Of a stretch of 64,000 nucleotides of DNA, positions 25,452 through 35,005 are shown one piece after another; position 1 is the first letter of the stretch; each line of letters starts with the position of its first letter. The DNA is taken from positions 119,633-183,632 of the forward strand of contig CAZFRM010000007.1 of assembly GCA_964521255.1 (NCBI GenBank). Reading direction: 5' to 3'. Source of the DNA: ZC4RG29 sp964521255 (GTDB lineage Bacteria > Bacteroidota > Bacteroidia > Cytophagales > Cyclobacteriaceae). The notes beneath the pieces were generated by a model. It made no database searches and had not been told where the DNA came from. It saw nothing but the letters and a program-made list of their open reading frames with translations. Position numbers and translations under genes: made by a program.

Positions 25452-26771
25452 TTATATCGCGTTTACTATCTCTTTTATTATATCATTCGCAAAAATGAAT
25501 ACCATTAATGCCAGCAGAATTACCATTCCTACTTTCTGGGCAGTTTCTAAAAACTTGTCGGATGGTTTTCTGCCTGATACCATTTCGTAAGTGAGAAACA
25601 TCACATGCCCGCCATCCAATGCCGGGATAGGTAGTAAATTCATAAATGCCAATACAAGTGACAGCAAACCTGTAATGGTCCAGAAGCGCGCCCAGTTCCA
25701 CGTAGGGCCGTAGGCTCTTACCATACCAATAGGGCCTGATACATTTTTCGCGAATGACAATTCTCCACGGAAAATTTTACCGAACGCAAGTATCTGTGTA
25801 TATAATGTAGTGAAAGCACGATTAGTACCAATACTAATTGAGCTTACAAGTCCATATTCCTGGTAAACCATTGCCTTTGATCCAAAACCAATTCTCTTTT
25901 TACTATCGAAAGGTTCTGAAAAATGTATTACCTGTCCGTTACGCTCAATGGCAAATTGTATGGAGTCCTGGTCAAAGTCTTTGACTATGTTATTAATATC
26001 ATCAATGTAAAGAACGGGGTTACCTTCAACCTCTACAAATTTGTCACCCGGCTGCAAGCCGATTCGCTCAGCCATTGAACCTTTTGTAATCTTCCCAACT
26101 TCCGCCGGCAGGTGAAATGAAATGAATGAAACTTCCCTGTCATTCTTGTTGAATCCCTCAATGAAGTCGTCTGGTATTTTGATATCTACCATTTGCCCAT
26201 TGCGATCAACGGTAAATGATGCATTTGATGCAATCAGGTTCTCAGGTTTATATACATCCTGGTAGTCATAAAAATCCTTACCGTTTATCTTAACGATCTT
26301 GTCACCATCCTGCATACCTATTTCCTTCGCCAGCTCTCCTATCTCAAGCTTACCTGCGCGATTGATATCATCTTTCGAGAAGTAAATCTCACCGAGAAAA
26401 TAAGTGAGTCCAATAAAGATCAGAATGCCGACAATGACATTAACCGTAATACCTCCCAGCATCACAATCAAACGCTGCCATGCAGGCTTGCTTCGAAACT
26501 CCCATGGCTTGGGTGGCTCTTTCATAGTCTCGGTATCCAGCGATTCGTCAATCATGCCGGAAATCTTCACGTACCCTCCTAAAGGAATAGCACTCACAGC
26601 ATACTCTGTTTCACCTTTTTTGAAAGACCAAAGTTTGGGCGGAAAGCCAATTGAAAATTGTTCGACACGCATGCCGAAATATTTTGCAGCCAATAAGTGT
26701 CCTAGTTCATGAACCGCCACTAAAAATGAAAGGCTCAGTAAAAGCTGAGCTACCGAAATCATTACATCCAT
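25452..26771 (-). CDS. rseP: RIP metalloprotease RseP (site-2 protease)
   Basis: 439 residues. Intramembrane zinc protease; in other bacteria it cleaves anti-sigma factors and cleans signal peptides from the inner membrane. Seen: HELGH (residues 20-24) in the first membrane helix, conserved GGYVKISGM, two PDZ-like regions about 130-300 (second with KITKGSMAERIGLQPGDKF), then NLLPIPALDGGH near the C-terminus, the third zinc-ligand block. Its ATG shares one base with the dxr stop, so it is coupled to dxr, a conserved pairing in many bacteria. Confidence 0.97.
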   Translation of the reverse strand: MDVMISVAQLLLSLSFLVAVHELGHLLAAKYFGMRVEQFSIGFPPKLWSFKKGETEYAVSAIPLGGYVKISGMIDESLDTETMKEPPKPWEFRSKPAWQRLIVMLGGITVNVIVGILIFIGLTYFLGEIYFSKDDINRAGKLEIGELAKEIGMQDGDKIVKINGKDFYDYQDVYKPENLIASNASFTVDRNGQMVDIKIPDDFIEGFNKNDREVSFISFHLPAEVGKITKGSMAERIGLQPGDKFVEVEGNPVLYIDDINNIVKDFDQDSIQFAIERNGQVIHFSEPFDSKKRIGFGSKAMVYQEYGLVSSISIGTNRAFTTLYTQILAFGKIFRGELSFAKNVSGPIGMVRAYGPTWNWARFWTITGLLSLVLAFMNLLPIPALDGGHVMFLTYEMVSGRKPSDKFLETAQKVGMVILLALMVFIFANDIIKEIVNAI

Positions 26772-27928
26772 TACCTGATAAATTCTAAAGCTTTAATTCT
26801 TGTTTCCTTATCTGTACTCACATAATCCTCATAGCAAGGATTGCTTATATAATCGATTCTTGTCAAACATTGTTCCACAAGCGCCGACATTTCCAGGAAG
26901 CCGATCTTTTCTTCCAAAAATCCATTTACGGCAACCTCGTTGGCGGCATTTAACACGCAAGGCATGTTTCCGCCCTTGTTCAGGGCTTCAAATGCCAGTG
27001 CAAGATTACGGAAAGTTTCTGTATCTGGCTGCTCAAATGTCAGTGCCGGGTAATTATTAAAGTCAAAACGCGGAAAATCTGTCTTTAGCCGGTCAGGATA
27101 TGTCATGGCGAACTGAATGGGTAGTCGCATGTCAGGTAGTCCGAGCTGGGCTTTCATTGATCCGTCTTCAAATTGAACCAGGGAGTGAATAATCGATTGC
27201 GGATGAATAACTACTTCTACCTGGCGGGAAGAAAGACCAAAGAGCCACTTGGCTTCAATCACCTCCAGGCCTTTATTCATCAATGTTGCTGAATCGATTG
27301 TGACTTTGGCGCCCATATTCCAGTTTGGGTGTCGCAATGCCTGGTGTTTTGTAACCTTGGCTAATTCATGAATTTTCTTTCCACGGAAAGGTCCTCCAGA
27401 AGCAGTCAGCACTATTTTTTCAATCTTGTTGTGGAACTCCCCCACCATACATTGAAAGATCGCGGAGTGTTCAGAATCTACGGGATAAATATTAACACCC
27501 TTTTCACGCGCAAGGCTGGTAATTAACTCACCCGCCACGACCAGGGTTTCTTTATTTGCCAGTGCGATGGTTTTTCCTGCTTCGATTGCTTTTATCGTTG
27601 GGCGCAAACCAGCATAGCCTACCAGTGCGGTGAGAACGAGATCAATGGAATCCATTTGAACAACCGATGACAATGCATTTTCTCCTGCATAAACTTTTAT
27701 CATCAACGGGTCAAGCGCCTCTTTTACTTTTTGATAATGTTCTTCTGCACGAATGACGACTGCGTTTGGTTTGAATTGTTTCGCTTGTGCGATTAAAAGA
27801 TCAGCGTTGTTCTGAGCAGTGAGGACCTCGACTTCAAAATATTCAGGATGATTCGAAATTACTTCTAAAGCTTGCGTACCAATAGAGCCTGTAGAACCGA
27901 GGATGGCGATATGTTTTTTGTCACTCAA
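26771..27928 (-). CDS. dxr: 1-deoxy-D-xylulose-5-phosphate reductoisomerase
   Basis: 385 residues. Second step of the MEP isoprenoid pathway: NADPH-dependent conversion of DXP to MEP. Seen: N-terminal NADPH fold GSTGSIGTQALEVI (residues 10-23), LANKETLVVAG, PVDSEHSAIFQC (metal-binding region) and the substrate loop TASGGPFRGKK. The start is a TTG at 27928 because an in-frame stop lies two codons upstream. That TTG lies within the last codons of the HepT remnant, so translation of dxr probably depends on the upstream frames. Confidence 0.96.
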   Translation of the reverse strand: MSDKKHIAILGSTGSIGTQALEVISNHPEYFEVEVLTAQNNADLLIAQAKQFKPNAVVIRAEEHYQKVKEALDPLMIKVYAGENALSSVVQMDSIDLVLTALVGYAGLRPTIKAIEAGKTIALANKETLVVAGELITSLAREKGVNIYPVDSEHSAIFQCMVGEFHNKIEKIVLTASGGPFRGKKIHELAKVTKHQALRHPNWNMGAKVTIDSATLMNKGLEVIEAKWLFGLSSRQVEVVIHPQSIIHSLVQFEDGSMKAQLGLPDMRLPIQFAMTYPDRLKTDFPRFDFNNYPALTFEQPDTETFRNLALAFEALNKGGNMPCVLNAANEVAVNGFLEEKIGFLEMSALVEQCLTRIDYISNPCYEDYVSTDKETRIKALEFIR

Positions 27929-28100
27929 GGTTCAGACTTTTAATAATGTTTAGTAAGTGCTTCTTCAAATGTAGGAGATCATCCTTTAGAACAATCCATA
28001 TTGTATTCAAATCCACACCAAAGGATTCAAGAACTTGTTTATTTCTCATGCGTTCAATTGCGCCAGGAGTATGACGAATAAGGATAACGGGATTACTCAT
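27921..28100 (-). pseudogene. Truncated HepT-like (HEPN/DUF86) toxin, 59 residues
   Basis: ATG at 28100 overlaps the stop of the nucleotidyltransferase gene (ATGA); TGA at 27921-27923 overlaps the dxr start region. The sequence MRNKQVLESFGVDLNTIW and LKDDLLHLKKHLLNII matches the C-terminal third of HepT toxins (R-N-x-x-x-H-x-[YF]-F-G-V-D). The usual N-terminal helices are reduced to about 15 residues, and the catalytic His of the RX4-6H motif is Leu here. It is most likely inactive, probably kept because it maintains reading through to dxr. Confidence 0.65.
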
Positions 28101-28387
28101 TCAAAAATGATGCGGATATCTTTCTCAATAAATGGCTTTACTAATGGACTTATTGATTTTTCTGTAACCAAATCTACTTTTATTCCTAATTCTTCAGAAA
28201 GATTTTGTTCAACACCAATCAAGTCCAGCAAGCTCACGCGTTTTGAGTAATCTAAATAAACTAAAACATCCAGATCACTATCATCCTTATTTTCATTTCT
28301 GGCATACGATCCAAAAATCCCAATCTTTTTAGGTTGAAGCTCCTTTAGGTGACTGATCACAATATTTCGTTGCTCTGGGCTTATCAT
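28097..28387 (-). CDS. MntA-like nucleotidyltransferase antitoxin
   Basis: 96 residues. The minimal nucleotidyltransferase motif GSYARNENKDDSDLDVLVYL (about 27-46; GSx10DxD) is complete. In MntA/HepT modules this enzyme neutralises the HEPN RNase by attaching AMP to it. Here the partner is truncated. The ATG overlaps the stop of the GH3 gene by 4 nt and the stop overlaps the hepT remnant by 4 nt, so it is tightly coupled in a GH3-mntA-hepT'-dxr-rseP string. Confidence 0.85.
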   Translation of the reverse strand: MISPEQRNIVISHLKELQPKKIGIFGSYARNENKDDSDLDVLVYLDYSKRVSLLDLIGVEQNLSEELGIKVDLVTEKSISPLVKPFIEKDIRIIFE

Positions 28388-29880
28388 AATGCAAATCTAC
28401 TCAATTCATCTGCAATTTTTCTATCATTTGAAAGCCGGGGTACTTTGTTCTGGCCGCCCAGCTTGCCGAGTGATTTCATGTAATCAATAAAAGCATTCTT
28501 ATTTAAGGAAGTTATCTCCAATGTTCGAAGAATATTACCCTTGATTAAATCATCGTAGTAAACATTAAGCTTACGCAGATGGTTATCTAACGCTAAAGAA
28601 AATGCGCCCATATCTTGTGGAGCATTAGCAAATTCGATTAACCATTCATGATGCGGTAATCCATCTTCTACCGTTACCTGTGGTGCCACGGTAAATTCAA
28701 TCAGAGATGTTTCAGGAAATTTATCCAGGGTAAGTTTCATTGCCTTCTCAACTTCTTCGCCTATCACATGTTCTCCAAATGCGGAAATAAAATGTTTAAT
28801 TCTTCCTGTAACAAGAAGGCGATATGGTTTTTTAGAAACAAACTTAACGGTATCACCAATGGAATAACCCCATAGTCCTGCATTGCTGTTTATGATCAAC
28901 GCATAATTTTTATTCAACTCAACTTCTTCAATGGTTAGTCGCGTTGGCTTTTGATTAAAATATTCATCGGCGGGAACAAACTCAAAAAATATTCCACTGT
29001 TCAGTAACAATAACAATCCCGGCTCATGCTGAGAATCCTGGTAAGCAATAAATCCTTCTGATGCCGGATAGGTTTCAATAGAATCAACCTTCTTACCAAT
29101 GGTCTCAAACAACTTGGCCCGATACGGCTCAAAGTTTACGCCTCCATAAACAAACATGGAGAAGTTTGGAAATACATCTTTTATCTTCTTTCCTGTCCTT
29201 GCTTGTATCCGGTCAAAATACATTTGTACCCAGGGCGGAATTCCTGATATAAGCGTCATGTCTGTAGTCAGGGTCTCATCAATGATACGGTCCAATTTTT
29301 CTTCCCAATCCTCAATGCAATTGGTGTCATAACTGGGCTTTTGATTTGTACGGAGATAACCGGGTACATGATGATTGACTATGCCTGATAATCGTCCGGT
29401 TTTTATTCCAGCTTTCTCACTTAACACGGGGCTCCCTGAAAGAAAGATCAACCCGCCATCAAGAAAAGATGACCTGCCTGTTTCGTGAACATAGCTTAGC
29501 AATGCATTTCTTGCGCTGTTAATATGATTGGGTACGGAGTCTTTTGTAATGGGTATATATTTTGTGCCTGAGGTGGTACCGGAGGTTTTAGCGAAATATT
29601 CCGGTTTACCCTTCCATAAAATATTTTCTTCTCCATGAAGAATTTTTTCAACGTAGGGCTTCAGTTGTTCGTAGTCGCGAATAGGAACGTTTCGTTTAAA
29701 ATCATCATACGTTCGTATGGATTTAAAATCATGATCTTTTCCAAAAGTTGTATTGCCAGCTTCTGAAAGAAGATGATAAAAAATCTTCTGCTGATATATG
29801 TGCGGTTCCTGTGACCACTTTTTTGTTTCGGATGCAATGTAAGACGCGAAAGGCTTCGCCAGTAATGATCGGATTCCCAT
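28384..29880 (-). CDS. GH3-family acyl-adenylate protein
   Basis: 498 residues, the family length for bacterial GH3 auxin-promoter-like proteins. Members adenylate carboxylic acids and transfer them to amines; the substrate of the bacterial versions is not established. Seen: AKTSGTTSGTKYIPIT (about 107-122, ATP-binding loop), YPASEGFIAYQD (about 278-289), and YSIGDTVKFVSKKPYRLLVTGRIKHF (two blocks, about 345-372). Common in Bacteroidota. First gene of the operon ending with rseP. Confidence 0.85.
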   Translation of the reverse strand: MGIRSLLAKPFASYIASETKKWSQEPHIYQQKIFYHLLSEAGNTTFGKDHDFKSIRTYDDFKRNVPIRDYEQLKPYVEKILHGEENILWKGKPEYFAKTSGTTSGTKYIPITKDSVPNHINSARNALLSYVHETGRSSFLDGGLIFLSGSPVLSEKAGIKTGRLSGIVNHHVPGYLRTNQKPSYDTNCIEDWEEKLDRIIDETLTTDMTLISGIPPWVQMYFDRIQARTGKKIKDVFPNFSMFVYGGVNFEPYRAKLFETIGKKVDSIETYPASEGFIAYQDSQHEPGLLLLLNSGIFFEFVPADEYFNQKPTRLTIEEVELNKNYALIINSNAGLWGYSIGDTVKFVSKKPYRLLVTGRIKHFISAFGEHVIGEEVEKAMKLTLDKFPETSLIEFTVAPQVTVEDGLPHHEWLIEFANAPQDMGAFSLALDNHLRKLNVYYDDLIKGNILRTLEITSLNKNAFIDYMKSLGKLGGQNKVPRLSNDRKIADELSRFAL

Positions 29881-29954
29881 AGGCCCGCAATTTAATTATC
29901 CGTTACCAGTTATCCGTTATTGACACAACTAATAACTTATAACTATCTTTAGGC

Positions 29955-30536
29955 ATGGATTTGCTAATAAAACACCGGATGTTTGAGGAAATGAGCGAGG
30001 AAGAGTTTTATCAGCTCTGCATTCAAAACCGTGATTTACAATTCGAGCGAAACGTTGACGGAAATATAATAGTTATGTCCCCTACCAGTTCCCTCTCAGG
30101 AAAATTCAATAATGAAATCAGTTTTCAGCTAACCAATTGGAACAAGAAAACCAATGCTGGATTGTGCTTCGATTCTTCATCCGGTTTCACCTTACCCAAT
30201 GGTGCCATTCGTTCACCTGATGCGTCCTTTGTTTCAAGTGAACGCTGGAGTTCTCTTTCTCCGGAAGAACAAAAAGGATTCGCGCGGATTTGCCCTGACT
30301 TTATAATTGAACTGATGTCGGAGACAGACACGATTCAAATGATGACCCAAAAAATTGAAGAATACCTCAACAACGGGTGTAAGCTTGCCTGGATCATCGA
30401 TCCTAAAAAAGAAAACGTGCATATTTTCAGACAAGGTAAATCCCCTGAAATAAAAACCGGCTTCAGCCAAAGTGTTTCAGGAGAAAATGTTCTGCCAGGC
30501 TTTGAACTTGACCTGCGCGAACTCCGCATTCACTGA
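29955..30536 (+). CDS. Uma2-family (DUF820) putative endonuclease
   Basis: 193 residues. Restriction-endonuclease-like fold of the Uma2 family. Seen: MSPTSSLSGKFNNEISFQL near 40-58, SPDASFVS (about 80), CPDFIIELMSETD (P-D-F-x-x-E block, about 116-128), and AWIIDPKKENVHIFR (about 147-161). The Lys of the E-x-K pair is replaced in this family by the D-P-K region. Biological role unknown; families expand in cyanobacteria and Bacteroidota. TATCTTTA lies 3 nt before the start, again suggesting a very short leader. Confidence 0.85.
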   Translation: MDLLIKHRMFEEMSEEEFYQLCIQNRDLQFERNVDGNIIVMSPTSSLSGKFNNEISFQLTNWNKKTNAGLCFDSSSGFTLPNGAIRSPDASFVSSERWSSLSPEEQKGFARICPDFIIELMSETDTIQMMTQKIEEYLNNGCKLAWIIDPKKENVHIFRQGKSPEIKTGFSQSVSGENVLPGFELDLRELRIH

Positions 30537-30633
30537 TCAAACAACATTTTCTTCACAATCCCGTTTTGAATTTTATAATTTTGGCCCGCCATTAGATGTA
30601 ATCACCAATGGATTTTAAAATCATTCTATAAAC

Positions 30634-32076
30634 ATGAAGAACACATTAAAAATAATCATCATAGGGTTTTTAGCCGGCTTTGCTGGAGCTTTTGCTGTTT
30701 ATCAGTATTTCATAAAAGATAAATTGAATCATACTGAAACGGCCAGTCCATTCACCCATGTTGCATATGATGCACCAACAAATAATTTGACCCCTGCTAC
30801 ACCAAACTTATCAACCCCAGCTTCCGTTCCTGTCGATTTTAGCGAAGCAGCCTCTAAAACTATTGCCAGTGTCGTTTACATTAACAGCATTTCACAGGGA
30901 GTATCGTATTCTTACTGGGATTGGTTTTTTGGCGAAGGCCAGGGGGGAAATCGCACACAAGTGAGCAGTGGCTCAGGTGTGATTTTTACAACCGATGGGT
31001 ACATTATAACCAACAACCACGTGATCGCTTCTGCAGAACGCATAGAGGTAGTTTATAACAAACGTGTTTATCCCGCTCAACTGGTAGGCACTGATCCCTC
31101 AACCGATCTTGCTGTTTTAAAAATTGATGAAAAAAATCTTCCTGCTATAACGCTTGGTAGTTCCAAAAATGTACAGGTTGGTGAATGGGTTATTGCAGTG
31201 GGAAATCCTTTTACACTTTCTTCAACTGTAACAGCCGGCATCGTGAGCGCCAAAGGAAGGCGCATAGGAATTCTTGAAGACAAATTTCCTATTGAATCAT
31301 TCATACAAACGGATGCTGCTATTAACCCAGGCAATTCGGGCGGAGCTTTGGTGAATAAAAACGGAGAACTGGTGGGCATTAATTCAGCCATCCTTTCCCG
31401 AACTGGTTCTTACACAGGTTATGCTTTTGCTATTCCTGTGGATATCGCAAAAAAAGTTTATGATGACCTTGTAAAATATGGCGTTGTACAAAAAGCTCTT
31501 TTAGGTGGAGCGGCCATTGAATATAACTATGAAAATGCCAAGAAGTATAAACTGGAAACCAATGTTAAAAATTTCAACGGTGTACTGGTAGAAAGTCTCG
31601 AGCGTGACGGCCCGGCAGTTAAGGCAGGACTTAAACCTGGCGATATCATTATCAAACTCAATGAACTTGAGATCAATTCACAGAGCGCATTTGAAGAAGA
31701 GCTTAGCTATCATTATCCCGGTGACAAAATAAACATTACCTATTTACGGGATGGGAAATCAAACAACACTTCCGTTACGCTTGTAAATAAAAACGGAACG
31801 GCTGAAGTAATCAAACGTAAAATTTATAATTCAGCCACATTAAATGCTCAGCTAGAAGGAACTGACTACGGAGTAAAAGTATTTAACCTTGACAGTAATA
31901 GCATACTGAAACAAATTGGTGTTCCGGAAAATTTCACAATTGTTGCTATCAATCGTGTCAGGGTAAAAGATCCGCAGGAGGTAATTGAATTCTTTGACAA
32001 ATACAAAGGCCGCGGCTACATCTATGGCATTAACAGCTCAAAACAGCAGGTGGAAATACCTTTTGTGATACGATGA
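30634..32076 (+). CDS. DegP/HtrA-like serine protease with two PDZ regions
   Basis: 480 residues. Periplasmic quality-control protease, anchored by an N-terminal hydrophobic segment (residues 5-24, LKIIIIGFLAGFAGAFAVYQ). Seen: catalytic His in ITNNHVIA (about 130), Asp in STDLAVLKID (about 160) and Ser in NPGNSGGALVN (about 235); PDZ1 about 300-390 (LERDGPAVKAGLKPGDIIIK) and a degenerate second PDZ to the C-terminus. Its length fits the Do family. Confidence 0.93.
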   Translation: MKNTLKIIIIGFLAGFAGAFAVYQYFIKDKLNHTETASPFTHVAYDAPTNNLTPATPNLSTPASVPVDFSEAASKTIASVVYINSISQGVSYSYWDWFFGEGQGGNRTQVSSGSGVIFTTDGYIITNNHVIASAERIEVVYNKRVYPAQLVGTDPSTDLAVLKIDEKNLPAITLGSSKNVQVGEWVIAVGNPFTLSSTVTAGIVSAKGRRIGILEDKFPIESFIQTDAAINPGNSGGALVNKNGELVGINSAILSRTGSYTGYAFAIPVDIAKKVYDDLVKYGVVQKALLGGAAIEYNYENAKKYKLETNVKNFNGVLVESLERDGPAVKAGLKPGDIIIKLNELEINSQSAFEEELSYHYPGDKINITYLRDGKSNNTSVTLVNKNGTAEVIKRKIYNSATLNAQLEGTDYGVKVFNLDSNSILKQIGVPENFTIVAINRVRVKDPQEVIEFFDKYKGRGYIYGINSSKQQVEIPFVIR

Positions 32077-32183
32077 AAAATGAGTGAATAGTAGTCCGAA
32101 AGTCAGTAAAGTCCGAAAGCAAATGCAGAGTGAGCAGTTCATTCGTATCTTGTAAAAATGTGTGGGTCTGCAAATTAAACTTT

Positions 32184-32241
32184 CATTAGTGTTTAATAGT
32201 AGAGACGCGATGCATCGCGTCTCTACTATTAAACACTAATG
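32184..32241. repeat. Perfect 58-bp palindrome between convergent genes
   Basis: The two 29-nt arms are exact reverse complements with no loop: CATTAGTGTTTAATAGTAGA..., centred on ATGCAT at 32210-32215. The inner part GTAGAGACGCGAT/ATCGCGTCTCTAC is a repeat type seen in many bacterial genomes (general knowledge). It lies between the ends of the HtrA gene and dnaA and could serve as a bidirectional terminator although no T-run follows. Confidence 0.9.
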
Positions 32242-32283
32242 ACAATCCCTTCGTACCTCGTAGTTCTGCCCTCGTACCTTTTC

Positions 32284-33711
32284 TCACATTCTCATCTTCA
32301 ATTTCTTGCCAAGCTCTTCAACACTTGACTTGAAATTAGCATCCGTCTTCATCATGTCTTCAACAGATTCGAGTGCGTGAATAACAGTACTGTGATCGCG
32401 GCCTCCAAAATTTTCACCGATAAGGGCCAATGTTAGCTGTGTATAGCGCTTACAAAAATACATTGCTACCTGGCGCGGAATAACGAACTCACGTTTCTTG
32501 ATCTTTCCTTTTATTGCATCTAAGTCAACTTTAAAATATTCAGAAACAGTTTTCTGAATAAAGTCAACACTAACGTCAGATTGAATTTCCTTAATAATAT
32601 TTTTCATCACTTCCTTTGCCAGCTCCAGGTCAATCTCTTTTTTAAGTAGCGTTGCGTGGAAGATAAGAGAGTTCAGCACGCCTTCCATGTCACGTAGGTT
32701 TGTATCTACTGAATACGCCAGGTATTCAGTTACTTCGGTAGGAATTTGAATACCATCAGCCAGCATCTTACGATTGATAATGGCAAGCTTGGTTTCAAAA
32801 TCAGGTTCCTGTAAATCGGCTGTTAATCCCCATTTGAACCGGGACAATAAACGTTCCTGGAATCCTTTCAAATCGCGGGGCGGGCAATCACTTGTCATGA
32901 TAATTTGCTTACCCGACTGATGCAACTGGTTAAAAATATGAAAGAACATTTCCTGCGTTTTCTCACGACCGGCAAGAAACTGAACATCGTCTAGTATCAG
33001 TAAATCTACCTGTAAATAAAAATTCTGAAATTCCTGAAGCTTGTGGTTTTGCAAGGCGCCAAGAAATTGATTGGTGAAATCGTTTTGATCAACGTAAAGA
33101 ACAATTTTATCACGAAGATTATTCTTGATCTCATTGCCGATAGCTTGTACCAGGTGTGTTTTTCCTACACCAACACCACCGTACAACATTAATGGATTGA
33201 AAGATGTGATTCCCGGCTTTTTAGAAACAGCAACACCGGCCGATCTTGCAAGACGATTACAGTCACCTTCAATAAAATTATCAAATGTATAATTGGGATT
33301 TAGTCTCGAATTAACAGTTTGCGGATTTAATGCTTTAAATGTAAAAGGTGAGTAGTCATCTGATCCGGCACCGCTTACATTCACACCGCTTTTTCTCATC
33401 CCGTTATAATTAACCGCAACGGGAGGGTTCTGTTGATTGCCGCTATCGACAATAACAGAATATTCCAAACGGCCCATAGGACCTAAAACACTGTGAACGG
33501 CTTTCTTTAAAATTGGAACATAATTATCCTCGAGCCATTCGTAAAAAAATTGTGAGGGCACCTGGATAGTAAGAACATCACCATCCACCCGTATTGGAAC
33601 GATCGGTTTGAACCATGTATTGAAATTTTCCTCCCCCACATTTCCCCGAATTATTCCGAGACAATCATTCCATACCGTGCCGTAGGTAACTTCCATTGAG
33701 TTTACGTTCAT
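32284..33711 (-). CDS. dnaA: Chromosomal replication initiator DnaA
   Basis: 475 residues. AAA+ ATPase that binds DnaA boxes and melts oriC. Seen: N-terminal domain I (WNDCLGIIRGNVGEENFNTW), AAA+ domain with Walker A GGVGVGKTHL (about 178-187) and Walker B LLILDDVQFLAG, and the DNA-binding domain IV with GRDHSTVIHALESV near the C-terminus. ATG at 33711 or the ATG five codons later are both possible. No DnaA-box cluster was found in the flanks here. Confidence 0.98.
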   Translation of the reverse strand: MNVNSMEVTYGTVWNDCLGIIRGNVGEENFNTWFKPIVPIRVDGDVLTIQVPSQFFYEWLEDNYVPILKKAVHSVLGPMGRLEYSVIVDSGNQQNPPVAVNYNGMRKSGVNVSGAGSDDYSPFTFKALNPQTVNSRLNPNYTFDNFIEGDCNRLARSAGVAVSKKPGITSFNPLMLYGGVGVGKTHLVQAIGNEIKNNLRDKIVLYVDQNDFTNQFLGALQNHKLQEFQNFYLQVDLLILDDVQFLAGREKTQEMFFHIFNQLHQSGKQIIMTSDCPPRDLKGFQERLLSRFKWGLTADLQEPDFETKLAIINRKMLADGIQIPTEVTEYLAYSVDTNLRDMEGVLNSLIFHATLLKKEIDLELAKEVMKNIIKEIQSDVSVDFIQKTVSEYFKVDLDAIKGKIKKREFVIPRQVAMYFCKRYTQLTLALIGENFGGRDHSTVIHALESVEDMMKTDANFKSSVEELGKKLKMRM

Positions 33712-33885
33712 GAAGATTAAGGCTCCCGTTAAATGGGAGGGGGAGACAAAGATGTAAAAAAAGAGTTTAAGAAATCAAGCACTGGTCGAATTGATTTTTC
33801 ATAAAAAAATCCCTTACGATTTTTCTTATAAAACGCAAGAGGTTGACAAAACTTAATTAAAATTGAAGATACTTTGCTATTATAC

Positions 33886-35004
33886 ATGCTCAACGAGTTA
33901 TCTATCAAATCCTTATTGAAAGATTTTTCTTCCGCTACAAAGAAAGACTGGTTAAAGGTTGCATATAATGAAACTCAACTCAACTCAATCGACCAATTAA
34001 CATGGAAAGGCACAAATGAACTTCTTTTTCTTCCCTATTATGATAAACAGGATCGGGAAAAGCCAGGAATAAAAAATAATTTTGACTTAAATGCAGCAAA
34101 TAAAAATTTTCACACTGCGCGGAGCTGGTTTAACCAGCCTCCTGTAACTGTTTCAGACGAAAGAACCGCAAACCTTCAGGCCCTCTCCCATCTTCAACTC
34201 GGTGCAGATGGTGTTTTATTCGAATGCAGTAACACGCCAGACTTAAAAATCCTGCTAAATGAAATTCAACTGATACATTGTCATGTGATATTTTCATTGT
34301 CCGATACTTCCTCTGGTATTAGTTTAATAAATCATTGCAAGGCACATCACACGGATTTGAAAAAAATTCAGGGAGGAATACTTTGGAAAAATATCCCACA
34401 TGATGTGGAGCGCATTCTTAACGATTCTCAAGGTTTGAAAAATTTTTTATCCCTGGGAATATGGATTGAACAGGCAAAAGACCCAATTGAAGAGATTGTA
34501 CATGCCTTAGGTCTGGGTCTCAACTTAGTTGATTCATTAACTGACAAAGGCTTTACTCCTGAAAAAATATTTCCCTTAATTTTTTTCTCACTTGAAGCGA
34601 GTAGTCATTTCTTTCTCACTGCTGCAAAGCTCAAGGCTCTTCGAATACTTTGGTATCAAATTATACAAGCATACAACGCAGACCATTCGTATGATGACAT
34701 TCACCTGCATGTACGTTGCACACCTTTCAAAAATAAAGAATATGAACCCCAGGGCAACATGCTTCAGTCACCTGTTGCAGCTTTGGCCGCCATTTGCGGA
34801 GGCTGCCAGGGGCTAACTATATACTCACAGGATCATGCAAATACTACAACTGAACGAATTGCAAGAAATGTATCCGAAATTTTGAGAGAAGAAGCACACC
34901 TAAATGTTGTAGCCGATCCATTGGCAGGTTCCTATTTCATTGACACCCTTGTAAATGACATGGCACAAAACGCGTGGAAGAAATTTCAAGATAAGATGAA
35001 GTAG
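33886..35004 (+). CDS. mutA: Methylmalonyl-CoA mutase small subunit (non-catalytic)
   Basis: 372 residues from ATG 33886 (a TTG at 33874 would add four residues; the ATG is better). It resembles the mutase barrel: LGADGVLFECSN, ALGLGLNLVD, HLHVRCTPFKNKEYEPQGNM, and DPLAGSYFIDTLVNDMAQ near the end, the same block as in the large subunit. No cobalamin-binding domain and no DxHxxG, so it should be structural. Shorter than the roughly 600-residue actinobacterial subunit. It ends 1 nt before the large-subunit start. Confidence 0.88.
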   Translation: MLNELSIKSLLKDFSSATKKDWLKVAYNETQLNSIDQLTWKGTNELLFLPYYDKQDREKPGIKNNFDLNAANKNFHTARSWFNQPPVTVSDERTANLQALSHLQLGADGVLFECSNTPDLKILLNEIQLIHCHVIFSLSDTSSGISLINHCKAHHTDLKKIQGGILWKNIPHDVERILNDSQGLKNFLSLGIWIEQAKDPIEEIVHALGLGLNLVDSLTDKGFTPEKIFPLIFFSLEASSHFFLTAAKLKALRILWYQIIQAYNADHSYDDIHLHVRCTPFKNKEYEPQGNMLQSPVAALAAICGGCQGLTIYSQDHANTTTERIARNVSEILREEAHLNVVADPLAGSYFIDTLVNDMAQNAWKKFQDKMK

Positions 35005-35005
35005 A

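Noticed and set aside
33712..33885. oriC next to dnaA
   Set aside because: No cluster of DnaA boxes (TTATCCACA-type) and no repeated AT-rich unwinding elements were found on either side of dnaA here.
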